64,000 bases of DNA from Pullulanibacillus sp. KACC 23026 (GCF_029094525.1 NZ_CP119107.1:3844001-3908000); one strand, 5' to 3'; numbered from the stretch's first letter, positions 37,075-46,036 are shown. A program made the numbers and translations. The notes: generated from the sequence alone by a model not told the origin.

Positions 37075-38010
37075 ATGACAGAATATTGGATACGACCAGA
37101 GCAAGGGACCTTACACGGATCATTTTCAAGAGAGGCTGAACCTGTTTTAACTATTGATTCAGGTGACATTGTCCGGTTTCAAACTCTGGATGCAGGTTGG
37201 GGAGTAGAGCCGCATCCATATGGTGGAGGAAGCCGTAAACAATTTGAGCCAAGAAATCCAGAGCGAGATCGCGGTCACGCCCTTTGTGGCCCTGTTAAAA
37301 TAAGAGGGGCAGAGCCTGGCATGACGCTCGAAGTTAAAATTAATGAAATTCTCCCTGGAAGCTTTGGTTGGACGAGTGCTGGCGGCTTTTCGCATCCCAT
37401 CAACATTAGTTTAGGTCTTGTTGAGGGCGAGTCCTACCATCTCAATTGGAGTCTAGATACTCAAAAAATGATTGGTACAAGTGATAAGGGGCATAAGGTG
37501 ACCCTTCGTCCGTTTATGGGATTAATGGGGATGCCTCCGGACGAACCGGGAATTCATCCAACAAGTCCGCCACGGTTTTGCGGGGGCAATATTGATTGTA
37601 AAGAACTCGTGGCGGGAAGTACACTCTATCTCCCTATTGCCGTATCAGGCGGACTTTTTTCAACAGGCGATGGACATGGTGTGCAAGGGGACGGGGAAGT
37701 CGCGTGTCCGGCATTGGAATGTCCGATGGATTTGGTTGAACTCAAATTGACTGTTCGTGAAGAAATGCATTTAAAAATGCCACGTGCCAACACGCCTGCT
37801 GGATGGATCACAATGGGGTTTGATGAGGACCTTAACAAAGCAATGGTACAAGCGCTCGATGGCATGCTTGATTTAATGACCGAATTTTTCGGCTATGAAC
37901 GCAAGGAAGCTTTAGCGCTTGCAAGCTTAGTTGTCGACCTTAGAGTGACACAAGTTGTTAACGGCGTTCGAGGCGTCCATGCGGTTCTCCCACATGGCGC
38001 AATTAAATAA
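37075..38010 (+). CDS. acetamidase/formamidase family protein
   Basis: This 311-aa protein belongs to the FmdA/AmdA amidase family, which hydrolyses acetamide or formamide to ammonia and the acid. Conserved parts include the early GDIVRFQT, the GPVKIRGAEPGMTLEV block, the zinc-binding stretch STGDGHGVQGDGEVA and the C-terminal LASLVVDLRVTQVVNGVRGVHA. The ATG at 37075 follows GGGGAGGG; the upstream in-frame ATG at 37039 would bury that site. It stands alone, so the true amide substrate is not indicated by neighbours. Confidence 0.88.
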   Translation: MTEYWIRPEQGTLHGSFSREAEPVLTIDSGDIVRFQTLDAGWGVEPHPYGGGSRKQFEPRNPERDRGHALCGPVKIRGAEPGMTLEVKINEILPGSFGWTSAGGFSHPINISLGLVEGESYHLNWSLDTQKMIGTSDKGHKVTLRPFMGLMGMPPDEPGIHPTSPPRFCGGNIDCKELVAGSTLYLPIAVSGGLFSTGDGHGVQGDGEVACPALECPMDLVELKLTVREEMHLKMPRANTPAGWITMGFDEDLNKAMVQALDGMLDLMTEFFGYERKEALALASLVVDLRVTQVVNGVRGVHAVLPHGAIK

Positions 38011-38402
38011 TTAACTTATTTATATAAAGGGCCAGCTCTCATTGATAACAAGTTCCGTTTCGGTGGAGCAACATAACCAGAGATAAGCTGAAGTTTTCCG
38101 GTTAAACAGCAGAATCAAGCTCAGATGCGGATAAATAAGCGGAAGTTTTCCGGTTAAGCAGCAGAATCGTGCTCAGATGCGGATAAATAAGCGGAAGTTT
38201 TCCGGTTAAGCAAGGAAAAATCACTCCGATCCACCCTTTCCGGAGTCAATAGACGGAAATCTTCCGGCTATTTTAGCTATTTTCAGCGAAATTTCTTAAA
38301 TAAAGGAAATTTCTCCGCTTATTTATCAAATCCGCGGAAAGCTCTCCTATTAAAGACCAACGCTTGGGGAAAATCCCAAGCGTTGGTCTGCTAATTATAG
38401 TG
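38011..38402 (-). repeat. palindromic-unit element, reverse orientation, copy 3, filling a convergent gap
   Basis: On the minus strand CGGA...TCCG palindromes lie at 38314, 38263, 38201, 38149 and 38097, spaced 51, 62, 52 and 52 bp. The first two with their spacer match the start of the element in copies 2 and 4; the last three are close 52-bp tandem copies with shared spacers (GCAGAATC, GCTCAGATGCGG). This is the four-palindrome element plus one unit. No gene lies in the gap between the converging amidase and Nudix genes. Confidence 0.85.
38354..38389. terminator. strong hairpin at the end of the Nudix gene
   Basis: AGACCAACGCTTGGG is perfectly complementary to the second arm around a 6-nt loop. 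The tail has few T residues on either side, so it may be a weak terminator or a stabilising hairpin. Confidence 0.65.
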
Positions 38403-38870
38403 CTAGTTAACTTGCGCTTTTAGATTTTCTCCCACGTTTTTGGACGTCTTACATTTTTTACAGCCCACAATTGGAAACACCTGATTGGCTTCAAAATCAG
38501 CCAGAATATTGCGAGGGAGCCGTGCCATTATTTGGTTCCTATTCGCCCAGAGTGAATCGGAATGCTCATGAGACAATGAAACAGCCCTATCTTGGCAGCG
38601 GCATAAGTAAGTGAGCAGGACAACCTGTCTTAAGGGATGCGTCTTAAAAGCCGTGGCATACAGCAGCCTCTCTATGGACACCGAGAGTCCGGTTTCCTCC
38701 TTCACCTCTCGCTTTAGGGCTTTTTCAAGACTTTCACCGAAATCCAGCTTTCCGCCAGGACACTCCCATGTCCCTGCTCCGAACTCGTCGTCATCGGCCC
38801 GTTTAACAAGGAGTATCTCACCATTCGATACGATCACAGCCTTAACCGCTACAACCGTCTCTTCGTCCAA
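38403..38870 (-). CDS. Nudix hydrolase
   Basis: This 155-aa protein has a complete Nudix box, Gly40-x5-Glu46-x7-Arg54-Glu55-Val-x-Glu58-Glu59-x-Gly61, for hydrolysis of a nucleoside diphosphate linked to another moiety; it may cleanse oxidised nucleotides. The start I favour is the TTG at 38870, since AAAGGGGGTA lies 7 nt upstream; ATG codons at 38897-38900 have only weak sites. The C-terminal tail carries an unusual CKKCK motif after the Nudix domain, possibly one side of a metal site. The substrate cannot be predicted. Confidence 0.85.
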   Translation of the reverse strand: MDEETVVAVKAVIVSNGEILLVKRADDDEFGAGTWECPGGKLDFGESLEKALKREVKEETGLSVSIERLLYATAFKTHPLRQVVLLTYLCRCQDRAVSLSHEHSDSLWANRNQIMARLPRNILADFEANQVFPIVGCKKCKTSKNVGENLKAQVN

Positions 38871-38988
38871 TAAAGTACCCCCTTTTCCCCCAACCATCAT
38901 TAGCTTCTATTTTTCATATCATGCTAAAGCGGGATTAATTAGATCCGTATCAACTGGCAAATAGCCCAAGTGTCTCGCCTTCTCATCA

Positions 38989-40359
38989 TCAATTCTTAAA
39001 TATCTTCCCAGGATTAAGGCGATTTAAAGGATCAAGGGCTTGCTTAATGAGTTTCATCGTTTGAATTGTTTCCTCATCATGCTCTTTGTAGAAATAGTCC
39101 TTCTTCCCCATGCCAATTCCATGCTCACCTGTGCACGTTCCTCCGACTGACAGGGCATAGGCAATAATTTCACCGTTAAGCTTCTTGTATTGAGCGACTT
39201 CTTCTTGTGAGTCTCGATCCACCGCGACCACAACGTGAAAGTTTCCATCCCCGACATGACCGAACAAGGCGGATACAATCGGGTAACGGTCAAGTATTTT
39301 TCGTGTTTCAATAATCGCTTTTGTCAATTCGGATATAGGAACACAGACATCTGTAGACGTCAATTGTTTACCAGGAGTTAAGCCTATAACGGACATCGCA
39401 GCTTCATGACGCGCATGCCACATTTCTTGGCGCTTCTTTTCATCCCTCTCAAAGGTAACGGATAAACAATTTTCATCCTGAAACAATTGCTTAATAAGCT
39501 CCACTTGCTCGTTTACAGCTTGTTCAGCACCATCCAATTCGATAAAAAGGGAAGGCACCTCTTCATAAGAGGTTTGACTAAAACGATTGACCGCTACGAT
39601 GGTCTGTTCGTCAACAAGTTCGATCCGTTTAACCTCAACACCCGCTCTTAACAATAGTTCAGCTGCACGGCCGGCTGATGCCACATCTGAAAAAAGCGCC
39701 TTTCCTGCTTGAACGACTTCCGGGATACCATGGACTCGCAAACTAATTTCCGTAATAATTCCTAAGGTGCCTTCAGAACCGATAAAAAGGTCTTTGAGCG
39801 CATAGCCGCTCGACGACTTAAACGATAATCCGCCTGGAGTTATCACCTTTCCGCTTGCTAATACAACTTCGAGCCCCAAGACATGCTGATGCATGCCTCC
39901 ATAACCCACTGTATTTGTACCGCTCGCATTAGTGGCCGTCATCCCGCCAATCGTGGCATCAGCGCCTGGGTCAACCGGAAAAAACAAGCCGTACTTCTTC
40001 AACGCTTTTCCTAACTGACGACGGGTCACTCCCGGTTCTACAATGACGATAAAGTCGTCTTCACGAATCTCCTTTATTTGATTCATCCGGCTCATGTCAA
40101 GCGTAATCCCGCCTTCAACTGGGATCGTATGACCTTCTAAACTGCTCCCAACCCCATAAGGCGTGATCGCGACATTATAGGTATTCGCAATTTTCACCAC
40201 TTGTTGAACTTCTTCTACGTTTACAGGAAAAACAACCACTTCCGGCTCACTCGCGGGGTGATAAGTCAGATCTCTCCCATGATTATATCGCACCGTTTCA
40301 TTGGTGCTCACCCGATCCTGATCTTTTATAAGTTGCTTCAATTCATCTAGTAAGCTCAT
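38989..40359 (-). CDS. FAD-linked 2-hydroxyacid dehydrogenase, GlcD type
   Basis: This 456-aa flavoprotein has an FAD_binding_4 domain (PYGVGSSLEGHTIP, VDPGADATIGGM, GSEGTLGIIT) and a C-terminal FAD-oxidase domain ending CTGEHGIGMGKK. It belongs to the glycolate oxidase GlcD / D-lactate dehydrogenase group, which oxidises 2-hydroxyacids and passes electrons to the respiratory chain. The start is the ATG at 40359 with GAGGTG 6 nt upstream. GlcE and GlcF partners are not adjacent, so D-lactate is as likely a substrate as glycolate. Confidence 0.87.
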   Translation of the reverse strand: MSLLDELKQLIKDQDRVSTNETVRYNHGRDLTYHPASEPEVVVFPVNVEEVQQVVKIANTYNVAITPYGVGSSLEGHTIPVEGGITLDMSRMNQIKEIREDDFIVIVEPGVTRRQLGKALKKYGLFFPVDPGADATIGGMTATNASGTNTVGYGGMHQHVLGLEVVLASGKVITPGGLSFKSSSGYALKDLFIGSEGTLGIITEISLRVHGIPEVVQAGKALFSDVASAGRAAELLLRAGVEVKRIELVDEQTIVAVNRFSQTSYEEVPSLFIELDGAEQAVNEQVELIKQLFQDENCLSVTFERDEKKRQEMWHARHEAAMSVIGLTPGKQLTSTDVCVPISELTKAIIETRKILDRYPIVSALFGHVGDGNFHVVVAVDRDSQEEVAQYKKLNGEIIAYALSVGGTCTGEHGIGMGKKDYFYKEHDEETIQTMKLIKQALDPLNRLNPGKIFKN

Positions 40360-40470
40360 GTCCGACACCTCAGATTTATTTGTCTAATAAGTCATTCTAT
40401 ATAAAACATTCTAAATGAAACCTCGAATATCCTGCTAAATCCCCTTGTTTTTCCGATAAATGTTTTTTCC

Positions 40471-40499
40471 TTGTTATTTTTTTTAATGGTTATTATAAT
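40471..40499 (+). promoter_or_regulatory. ribU promoter
   Basis: TTGTTA at 40471 and a perfect TATAAT at 40494-40499 are 17 bp apart, about 20 bp upstream of the riboswitch. Confidence 0.75.
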
Positions 40500-40518
40500 A
40501 TAGTTACAATTAAAGACG

Positions 40519-40650
40519 TTCCTTCAGGGCAGGGTGAAATTCCCGACCGGCGGTGTTGAGTCTTATAAGACTTTAAGTCCGCGAGCCGTTTTTTGGCAGG
40601 ATTCGGTGCAATTCCGAAACCGACAGTACAGTCTGGATGGGAGAAGGATG
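40519..40650 (+). promoter_or_regulatory. FMN riboswitch (RFN element)
   Basis: The conserved RFN core is present: TTCAGGGCAGGGTGAAATTC, CCGACCGGCGGT, then GTCCGCGAGCC, GATTCGGTGCAATTCCGAAACC, GACAGTACAGTCTGGATGGGAGAAGGATG (written here in parts). The closing stem pairs TCCTTC at about 40520 with GAAGGA at about 40643. It lies ahead of a terminator and the riboflavin transporter gene, so FMN binding should cause premature termination. Confidence 0.97.
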
Positions 40651-40716
40651 ATGACTCACGATTAGTCGGCTTATTTCTTATGAGCTAATTGTTGTCGTGT
40701 ATGAAAGGCAAACTCC

Positions 40717-40757
40717 AAAAGCGCCCTGGAAACCATTTGTTTCCTAGGCGCTTTTTT
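40717..40757 (+). terminator. riboswitch-controlled terminator before ribU
   Basis: AAAAGCGCC-C-TGGAAAC pairs with GTTTCCTAGGCGCTTTT and is followed by T residues, 78 bp upstream of the ribU start. It is the expression platform of the FMN riboswitch. Confidence 0.9.
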
Positions 40758-40834
40758 AAATGATCGTGCATACTAGTCATATCTCCATCAGATACGCCCA
40801 CAAAGAGAACGAAAACATTAATGAGGTGAAACTG

Positions 40835-41437
40835 ATGAAAAACACGTCTTTAAGAAAAAACATTACGGTTGCTTTTTTGGCGGCGATCTCTTTTCTTATT
40901 ATGTTAGTTCAATTTCCATTGCCCTTATTTCCATCGTTCTTACAATTTGATTTAAGTGATATTCCAGCCATCATCGGAGCGATTATTTTCGGGCCTCTTG
41001 CAGGCATTGCTATTGAAGCCATCAAGAATTTGCTTCATTGGTTAATCATTGGCTCCCCTACTGGTGTACCAGTTGGAGAAATCGCTAATTTCATTGCAGG
41101 TGCAATCTTCATTTATGTTACAACCTACTTTTACCGCCGTAAGAGAACCACGGGGCGCCTAGCACTCGGTATGGCAGTCGGTACCATAATCATGACTGTA
41201 CTTATGAGTATTGCGAATTACTTCATTATCTTTCCGAGCTATGCCCTATTCCTTGGCTTTAGTGTTGACACAGCGGTAAAACTGGCCAGTGCAGCGAATC
41301 ACTCCATCCATAACTTGCTCACTCTAATAGTGCTTGGCGTCTTACCTTACAACATTATCAAAGGTATTTTTGTAATTATCGTTGCTGTTCCGATTTATAC
41401 ACGCCTTCGCCCGCGTCTCGGCATAGCCAAACACTGA
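40835..41437 (+). CDS. ribU: riboflavin ECF transporter substrate-binding subunit
   Basis: This 200-aa membrane protein (five to six helices) is the S component RibU of an energy-coupling-factor transporter that imports riboflavin, using the shared EcfAA'T module encoded elsewhere. The FLQFDLSDIPAIIGAIIFGPLAGIAIEAIKNLLH region is diagnostic (positions about 45-80). The ATG at 40835 follows GAGGTG, so the upstream open frame from 40760 is not used. The FMN riboswitch confirms the substrate. Confidence 0.95.
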   Translation: MKNTSLRKNITVAFLAAISFLIMLVQFPLPLFPSFLQFDLSDIPAIIGAIIFGPLAGIAIEAIKNLLHWLIIGSPTGVPVGEIANFIAGAIFIYVTTYFYRRKRTTGRLALGMAVGTIIMTVLMSIANYFIIFPSYALFLGFSVDTAVKLASAANHSIHNLLTLIVLGVLPYNIIKGIFVIIVAVPIYTRLRPRLGIAKH

Positions 41438-41449
41438 TAGTAAAATAAA

Positions 41450-41486
41450 GTGGGGACAGACCTCTGCGAAAGAGTTCTGTCCCCAC
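41450..41486. terminator. hairpin between ribU and pepF-like gene (GGGGACAGA family)
   Basis: GTGGGGACAGA-C-CTCT pairs with AGAG-T-TCTGTCCCCAC around GCGA. Tail TTTG on the plus strand. It sits between converging genes and belongs to the same sequence family as the hairpins at 990 and 4894. Confidence 0.8.
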
Positions 41487-41498
41487 TTTGCGTTTCAA

Positions 41499-43193
41499 TT
41501 AAGCCTTTAACTCTTCAATCTCCGTTTCAAGGAAGGCCATGAGCTCTTGAATCATATCTCCAGAGAAATCAAAACGGATTCCGGCCGCTTCATAAACTTC
41601 AGGCAATGATTTTGAGCAGCCCAATGCAAGTGCTTTTTTATAGTTTTCCAAGGCTTGTTCTGGATTTTCTTTGTATTGTTTATACATCTGCACGGCACCG
41701 AGTTGCGCAATGACATACTCCACGTAGTAGAAAGGCACCTCAAAGATATGAAGGACAAACATCCAACTGTTCTTCCGCCACTCTTCAACCCCTGACCAAT
41801 CGACCACATTCGAGTTGTAAGTTTTGGACAGTTCCTCATATTTTGCGTTACGTTCTTCAGCAGAGTGATTCGGGTTTTCATATAACCAATGTTGGAAGAG
41901 ATCGATGATAATCCCATTCGGCAAAAATTCAATGATGCCTTCTAACTGCTCTCGTTTGGCCCGCTTTAATTCATCCTCATCTTTATAAAAACGCTCCCAT
42001 TTGTCTAAAGTTAAAAGCTCCATCGACATGCTGGCAAGCTCTGAAGATTCCATTGGCGTATCCTTATACTCATATAATGGGAGGGACTTTTTAAAATCAT
42101 TATGAATGCAATGGCCCATTTCGTGAAGCAGCGTTGTCACCGCATCCTGTGTATTGGATGCATTGTTAAAAATAAAAGAAAGCTCAGTCACAGGGAGATT
42201 TGAACAAAAGCCGCCTGGTGATTTACCTTTGCGCGTTTCAAGGTCAAGCATCCCTTCACGATTCATGGTGTCAATTAACTCCGAGAAACGAGGATCCAAT
42301 GTTCCAAGTATATCCGAAACACCGTCAATGAGTTCACTCACTTTTTGGAAAGGCTCAAGCGGTTTTTTCCCAGCAGGAACAGCTCCTGTATCCCATGGTC
42401 GATACGTCTCAACGCCTATTTCCGCTTGATGAGACCGCTGGATTTTCTCCTTCAATGGGACCACATATTTTCGAATAGCTTCTCCTAATTTCTTACAATC
42501 CTCAGGTGTGTAATCAAAGCGCTCATACTTTTTAAACATATAGTCCCGATAATTAGATAGACCAGCATTCTTAGCTTTTTCTTCACGGATCTTCATGAGC
42601 TGATCCATAATGGTCTGCAGCTCATCCTTTACACTTAAGAGGGCATTGTATTGCAGCGCGGTCGCTTTCTCCCTGACAGCACGATCGGCATCCTGCCTGT
42701 ATTTGATGAGCTCACTTAAGGTTTTCTCCTCACCATGCCAATCAACCGTTAAATTCCCGGTAATTTCAAAATACTGAGTAGCCAAGCGGTCTTCTTCAAC
42801 TTCAAGCGCGACATTTGCCTCTCTAAATAAAGAAATCGCATTCTCTTTCTTTTTAATAAACAAGGCATAAAAGGTTGGATCCAGCTCATCGCGGTAAGGA
42901 GATTGGGCAAATTTCTCATCAAAAAGCGCTTCATATTTCTTTAAAAGCGGCTGAATTTCCTCCTGATCATGCTCAAAGGCTTGTTTGGCCAACGGATCAT
43001 GATTATGACATTGGAAATCAATATAGTGGCCAGATAAGGCTTCTTCGATCTCTTCAAAAATCCTTGATCGTTCTATAAGCCAAACTTCCAACTCTTCAAC
43101 TGAATGAATTTCTGTCTCAAGTATCGTTCTCAAAGCCGATTCAACGCGCTCTGTTTGACTAAAATCAATCATTTCCTTGTAGAACTTTTTCAC
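41499..43193 (-). CDS. M3 family oligoendopeptidase (PepF type)
   Basis: This 564-aa zinc metallopeptidase degrades oligopeptides in the cytosol. The zinc site is His357-Glu358-Met-Gly-His361 (LLHEMGHCIH) with a downstream glutamate in the ESSELASMSMELL helix. Length and domain order fit the PepF / M3 oligoendopeptidase group. Start is a GTG at 43193 with GGAGG 7 nt upstream. No signal peptide. It converges with ribU. Confidence 0.93.
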   Translation of the reverse strand: MKKFYKEMIDFSQTERVESALRTILETEIHSVEELEVWLIERSRIFEEIEEALSGHYIDFQCHNHDPLAKQAFEHDQEEIQPLLKKYEALFDEKFAQSPYRDELDPTFYALFIKKKENAISLFREANVALEVEEDRLATQYFEITGNLTVDWHGEEKTLSELIKYRQDADRAVREKATALQYNALLSVKDELQTIMDQLMKIREEKAKNAGLSNYRDYMFKKYERFDYTPEDCKKLGEAIRKYVVPLKEKIQRSHQAEIGVETYRPWDTGAVPAGKKPLEPFQKVSELIDGVSDILGTLDPRFSELIDTMNREGMLDLETRKGKSPGGFCSNLPVTELSFIFNNASNTQDAVTTLLHEMGHCIHNDFKKSLPLYEYKDTPMESSELASMSMELLTLDKWERFYKDEDELKRAKREQLEGIIEFLPNGIIIDLFQHWLYENPNHSAEERNAKYEELSKTYNSNVVDWSGVEEWRKNSWMFVLHIFEVPFYYVEYVIAQLGAVQMYKQYKENPEQALENYKKALALGCSKSLPEVYEAAGIRFDFSGDMIQELMAFLETEIEELKA

Positions 43194-43553
43194 TCTAAAT
43201 CCTCCATTCTATTGATTCTAATTATCACCAGACACCATTCCCTTATTTTGAGTAAACCGATTTCTCACACTCTTTGATTCTACATGGTGCATCAAGCATC
43301 GTTTTTTTGAAAAACTCGGCTTTCCATAAAGGATAACAGATTATGACATCAAGGCTGTTACAAACAGAGGGAACCGCCAAATTTTTAATGGTGAAAACCC
43401 TCGCTTTTCTTATACTATCATCCTTAATTGCTTAAGCGAAACTGTATTTCAGAAAGTAAAAAAAATAAGACGAAAAAGGCTCGCTTTTTTAAAGCGTCTC
43501 ACCCTTTTCGCCTATTGAATTAGCCTTTCATATGGAAAGGCCACTTATAATGG
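43194..43553. other. 360-bp spacer, no gene seen
   Basis: Contains the promoter region of the M3 peptidase gene and the terminator of the thioesterase gene (43457-43511). I see no repeat or coding frame with a ribosome site in it. Confidence 0.6.
43457..43511 (-). terminator. acyl-CoA thioesterase gene terminator
   Basis: On the minus strand a stem including GCTTT/AAAGC and AAAAGG/CCTTTTT is followed by TTATTTTTTTT. Confidence 0.75.
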
Positions 43554-44072
43554 TTAATCTCTTTCCCAAGGTTTCTTCAAGGTAAAAACACTGGCAAATT
43601 TCCGGCTGTTTTCTTTCCGAACTTTCCTGACTTCATGTCGATCTGGCCCGCTTTCATGGAGCATAATCTCCTCATCTGACTGCGGGATAACAGGCGGCAC
43701 TTCAGTTGGACGGCCATTTTCATCAAGTGCCACAAAGGTTAAGAAAGAAGTGGTCGCAATTTTTCGTTCACCCGATATAAGATCCTCCGCAATGACCTTT
43801 ACAAAGATCTCCATTGAACTGCGATGTGTCCAAGAGACAAAGGCTTCGAGACAAACGGATGAACCTGGCTTAATGGGATACAAAAAATCAACGGAATCCG
43901 TAGAAGCCGTTACAACCGGTCTTCTTGCATGACGAGTAGCTGTAATAGCTGCAATATCATCTATGTAAGACATGAGCTTTCCACCAAACATTGTTCCATG
44001 AGCATTCGTATCTTGGGGCATTACCCATGCCGATTTAACCGCTCTTGACTCATTCACATATTTACCTTCCAT
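43554..44072 (-). CDS. acyl-CoA thioesterase, hotdog fold (YkhA/YciA type)
   Basis: This 172-aa single hotdog-domain protein hydrolyses acyl-CoA to free acid and CoA. The block MPQDTNAHGTMFGGKLMSYIDDIAAI carries the catalytic Asn/Asp-containing helix, and DSVDFLYPIKPGSSVCLEAFV the second half of the fold, followed by a basic tail with ENSRKFA. The ATG at 44072 follows AAAGGAAG. Chain-length preference cannot be read from sequence. Confidence 0.88.
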   Translation of the reverse strand: MEGKYVNESRAVKSAWVMPQDTNAHGTMFGGKLMSYIDDIAAITATRHARRPVVTASTDSVDFLYPIKPGSSVCLEAFVSWTHRSSMEIFVKVIAEDLISGERKIATTSFLTFVALDENGRPTEVPPVIPQSDEEIMLHESGPDRHEVRKVRKENSRKFASVFTLKKPWERD

Positions 44073-44454
44073 AATTAATACTTCCTTTCTAGAGTAATAA
44101 CTCTAACCTTAAATCTATACTCAGCCTTATTATGTTAATAAACTCTAGCGCTTTATTCAATGTTCAGGCTCATTTTAGAAAGAGACCCACTAAAGGGATA
44201 ATTACAAATAATATGACTATAAAAAAGAGGCTTTCTCGAAAAAAGTTAAAACCACCCGTTATCAAACTAACGGATTCGTTTCAGAAGTGCAAAACTCTAA
44301 TTATCACTTTAAACCACACTACTATTCACAATAAAATGACAGAAAGAAAAGACTAGTAAACGTCAAAACAACCGAATCTTTTGAGATTCGGTTTGATTAT
44401 TTTCATAAAAGGCAATCGATTACCTCTTTCATTAAATGGCTAGAGCGAACTTTC

Positions 44455-44647
44455 TAAATAAGCGGAGAAATTCCTCTTATTTAGAAATCGACATTAAAAA
44501 TAGCTAAAATAGACGGAGAAATTCCGACTATTGACTCGAAAAATATGAAAATGGGTCATTTCTTTTTGTTTAAACGGAAAAACTCCGCTTATTTACGACG
44601 AACTGAACGCTACTTTGGTTGATAACGGAAAAATCTCCGCTTATTTC
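44455..44647 (+). repeat. four-palindrome intergenic element, copy 4
   Basis: Palindromes start at 44463, 44514, 44575 and 44626 (51, 61, 51 bp). Nearly identical to the copy at 18.3 kb. Confidence 0.85.
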
Positions 44648-44982
44648 GACGATCGCAGGTGACTCTAAAATTTCTTGTCAAGTCCGTTTTTTACTTTAAG
44701 AACAATTCGATAATCTAACTTTTAATTTAACATATATATCCAAATGACTTGGTAATCAACCTACCTTTCACTTGCTCAATCACCGGTTAATTCACACACC
44801 TTCAATAATTATATCCACCCATGTAAATTACTCTGTGATTTGATAGGTGATTTACGGATGAAATGGTCAATAAACATTGATATTACAATAAAAATCGCAA
44901 CGGTGAATGTACGTTTTTTATGTTCTCACTATCTAACTCGGTCATATTCCTAATAATCATTCCTTTTTTTACCCCTAACCCG

Positions 44983-45609
44983 TTATTTTGAAATAACAAA
45001 TACCCCACCGCAATGAGAAATTTGATGAAAATCACAATTACATTCAGTTTTTAAGGAGGACTTGATTTCTTCATAGACAAGATAAAACTCGTCACTATCC
45101 CAGTGACCTATATTATCTTTTTGACATAGTTCAAGTTTTTCTCGATTTTCAAATGCTATGTCACCAATGAAAATCTTTCCGTTATCCTCAAGGAGCGTAA
45201 GTAACTGTTTTATGAAAACAATTTTTTGGTCATCTGATAAATGATGTATTGCATATGTACTAACGATAAAATCATATTTATTTTCCTTGAATTCAGGTGG
45301 CAAACCATTTGTAATGTCACATTCAATTAAGATGGCTTTTGGCATTTTAATCTTAGCAATTTCAATCATTTTGTCTGAAAAATCCACACCATCAATTTGG
45401 TGTTCATTATTATACAACTTACTTGTTAAAACACCTGTACCAAATCCTATATCTAAGACTTTAGAATTCTGTTTTTGCATAACCTCGTTGAAAATTATAT
45501 TTAAAATGGTTTTATACCCAGCAAAAGGATAACTGTCATTTTCCTCACTGTTCTGTACAGTTTTGTCGTAGTCATCAGCCCATAAATTAAATCCTTGTTT
45601 ATTTAACAA
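44983..45609 (-). CDS. class I SAM-dependent methyltransferase
   Basis: This 208-aa protein has the Rossmann-type methyltransferase motifs: VLDIGFGTGVLTSKL (SAM loop, about residues 52-66), the acidic DGVDFSDKM strand, and the FIVSTYAIHHLSDDQK motif. Substrate is unknown; similar proteins modify small metabolites. Start is a TTG at 45609 with AGGGGGAG upstream. Base composition is clearly more AT-rich than its neighbours, and it sits between two direct copies of a repeat, both signs of recent acquisition. Its stop codon overlaps the end sequence of the left repeat copy. Confidence 0.85.
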   Translation of the reverse strand: MLNKQGFNLWADDYDKTVQNSEENDSYPFAGYKTILNIIFNEVMQKQNSKVLDIGFGTGVLTSKLYNNEHQIDGVDFSDKMIEIAKIKMPKAILIECDITNGLPPEFKENKYDFIVSTYAIHHLSDDQKIVFIKQLLTLLEDNGKIFIGDIAFENREKLELCQKDNIGHWDSDEFYLVYEEIKSSLKTECNCDFHQISHCGGVFVISK

Positions 45610-45919
45610 AAATGGCTCCCCCTTTTTTTATTGAACTATACTGAATTGCCCGAGAACACAATATTCTAAATATTATATACTTATTTTAACATAAATAACC
45701 AAATACCTATGTAATCACAACTTATTTCACCTACTCATTCACACCATAAATCACATACCCACCAATATTTATTTCTGTCTATGAGAATTACCCTGTGATT
45801 TTTTATGTGAATTCTGAGAAAAAGGGTTAGAATTCATCGATATAAAAGCAAAAATCGCACGGTTAATTTCAGTGTGAACTACCTTGCGATTTGCCTTGAT
45901 ATTTAGTTGATTGCACCCC

Positions 45920-45963
45920 TTCAACTGAACCCGTTATTATGAAACCTAACGGGTTCAGTTGAA
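45920..45963. repeat. perfect 17-bp inverted repeat
   Basis: TTCAACTGAACCCGTTA at 45920-45936 pairs exactly with 45947-45963 around a 10-nt loop. It overlaps the terminal inverted repeat of the element, and copy A lacks the outer arm. Confidence 0.92.
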
Positions 45964-45998
45964 TTTAGGAAGAAATCATAAGGATTCTAAGATTATAG

Positions 45999-46036
45999 AA
46001 AAAGGCTTAGAGATGGAATTTCTCTAGCCCTTTTTT
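45999..46036. terminator. bidirectional terminator, end of ABC transporter operon
   Basis: AGGCT-T-AGAGA pairs with TCTCT-AGCCC; T-run follows on the plus strand and TTTTTC on the minus strand. It lies about 100 bp after the last ABC gene. Confidence 0.8.

Larger units (their letters stand above)
44215..46036. mobile_element. composite TIR-bounded element carrying a methyltransferase gene
   Basis: The outer boundaries match in inverted orientation: TAACGGATTCGTTTCAGAA at 44267 onward resembles the reverse complement of 45911-45936, and both ends have a CCGTTA...TAACGG hairpin. The left 0.75 kb (44219-44990) is copy B of element A (18.1 kb); its terminal block recurs as CCCCTAACCCGTTATT at 44970-44985. 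The right 0.3 kb (45660-45965) is a diverged second copy of the right half in the same orientation. The AT-rich methyltransferase gene lies between the two. No transposase is present, so mobility is inferred. Confidence 0.6.

Noticed and set aside
43194-43553. a hidden RNA gene in the M3-peptidase upstream spacer
   Set aside because: No tRNA-like cloverleaf or conserved riboswitch core is visible.
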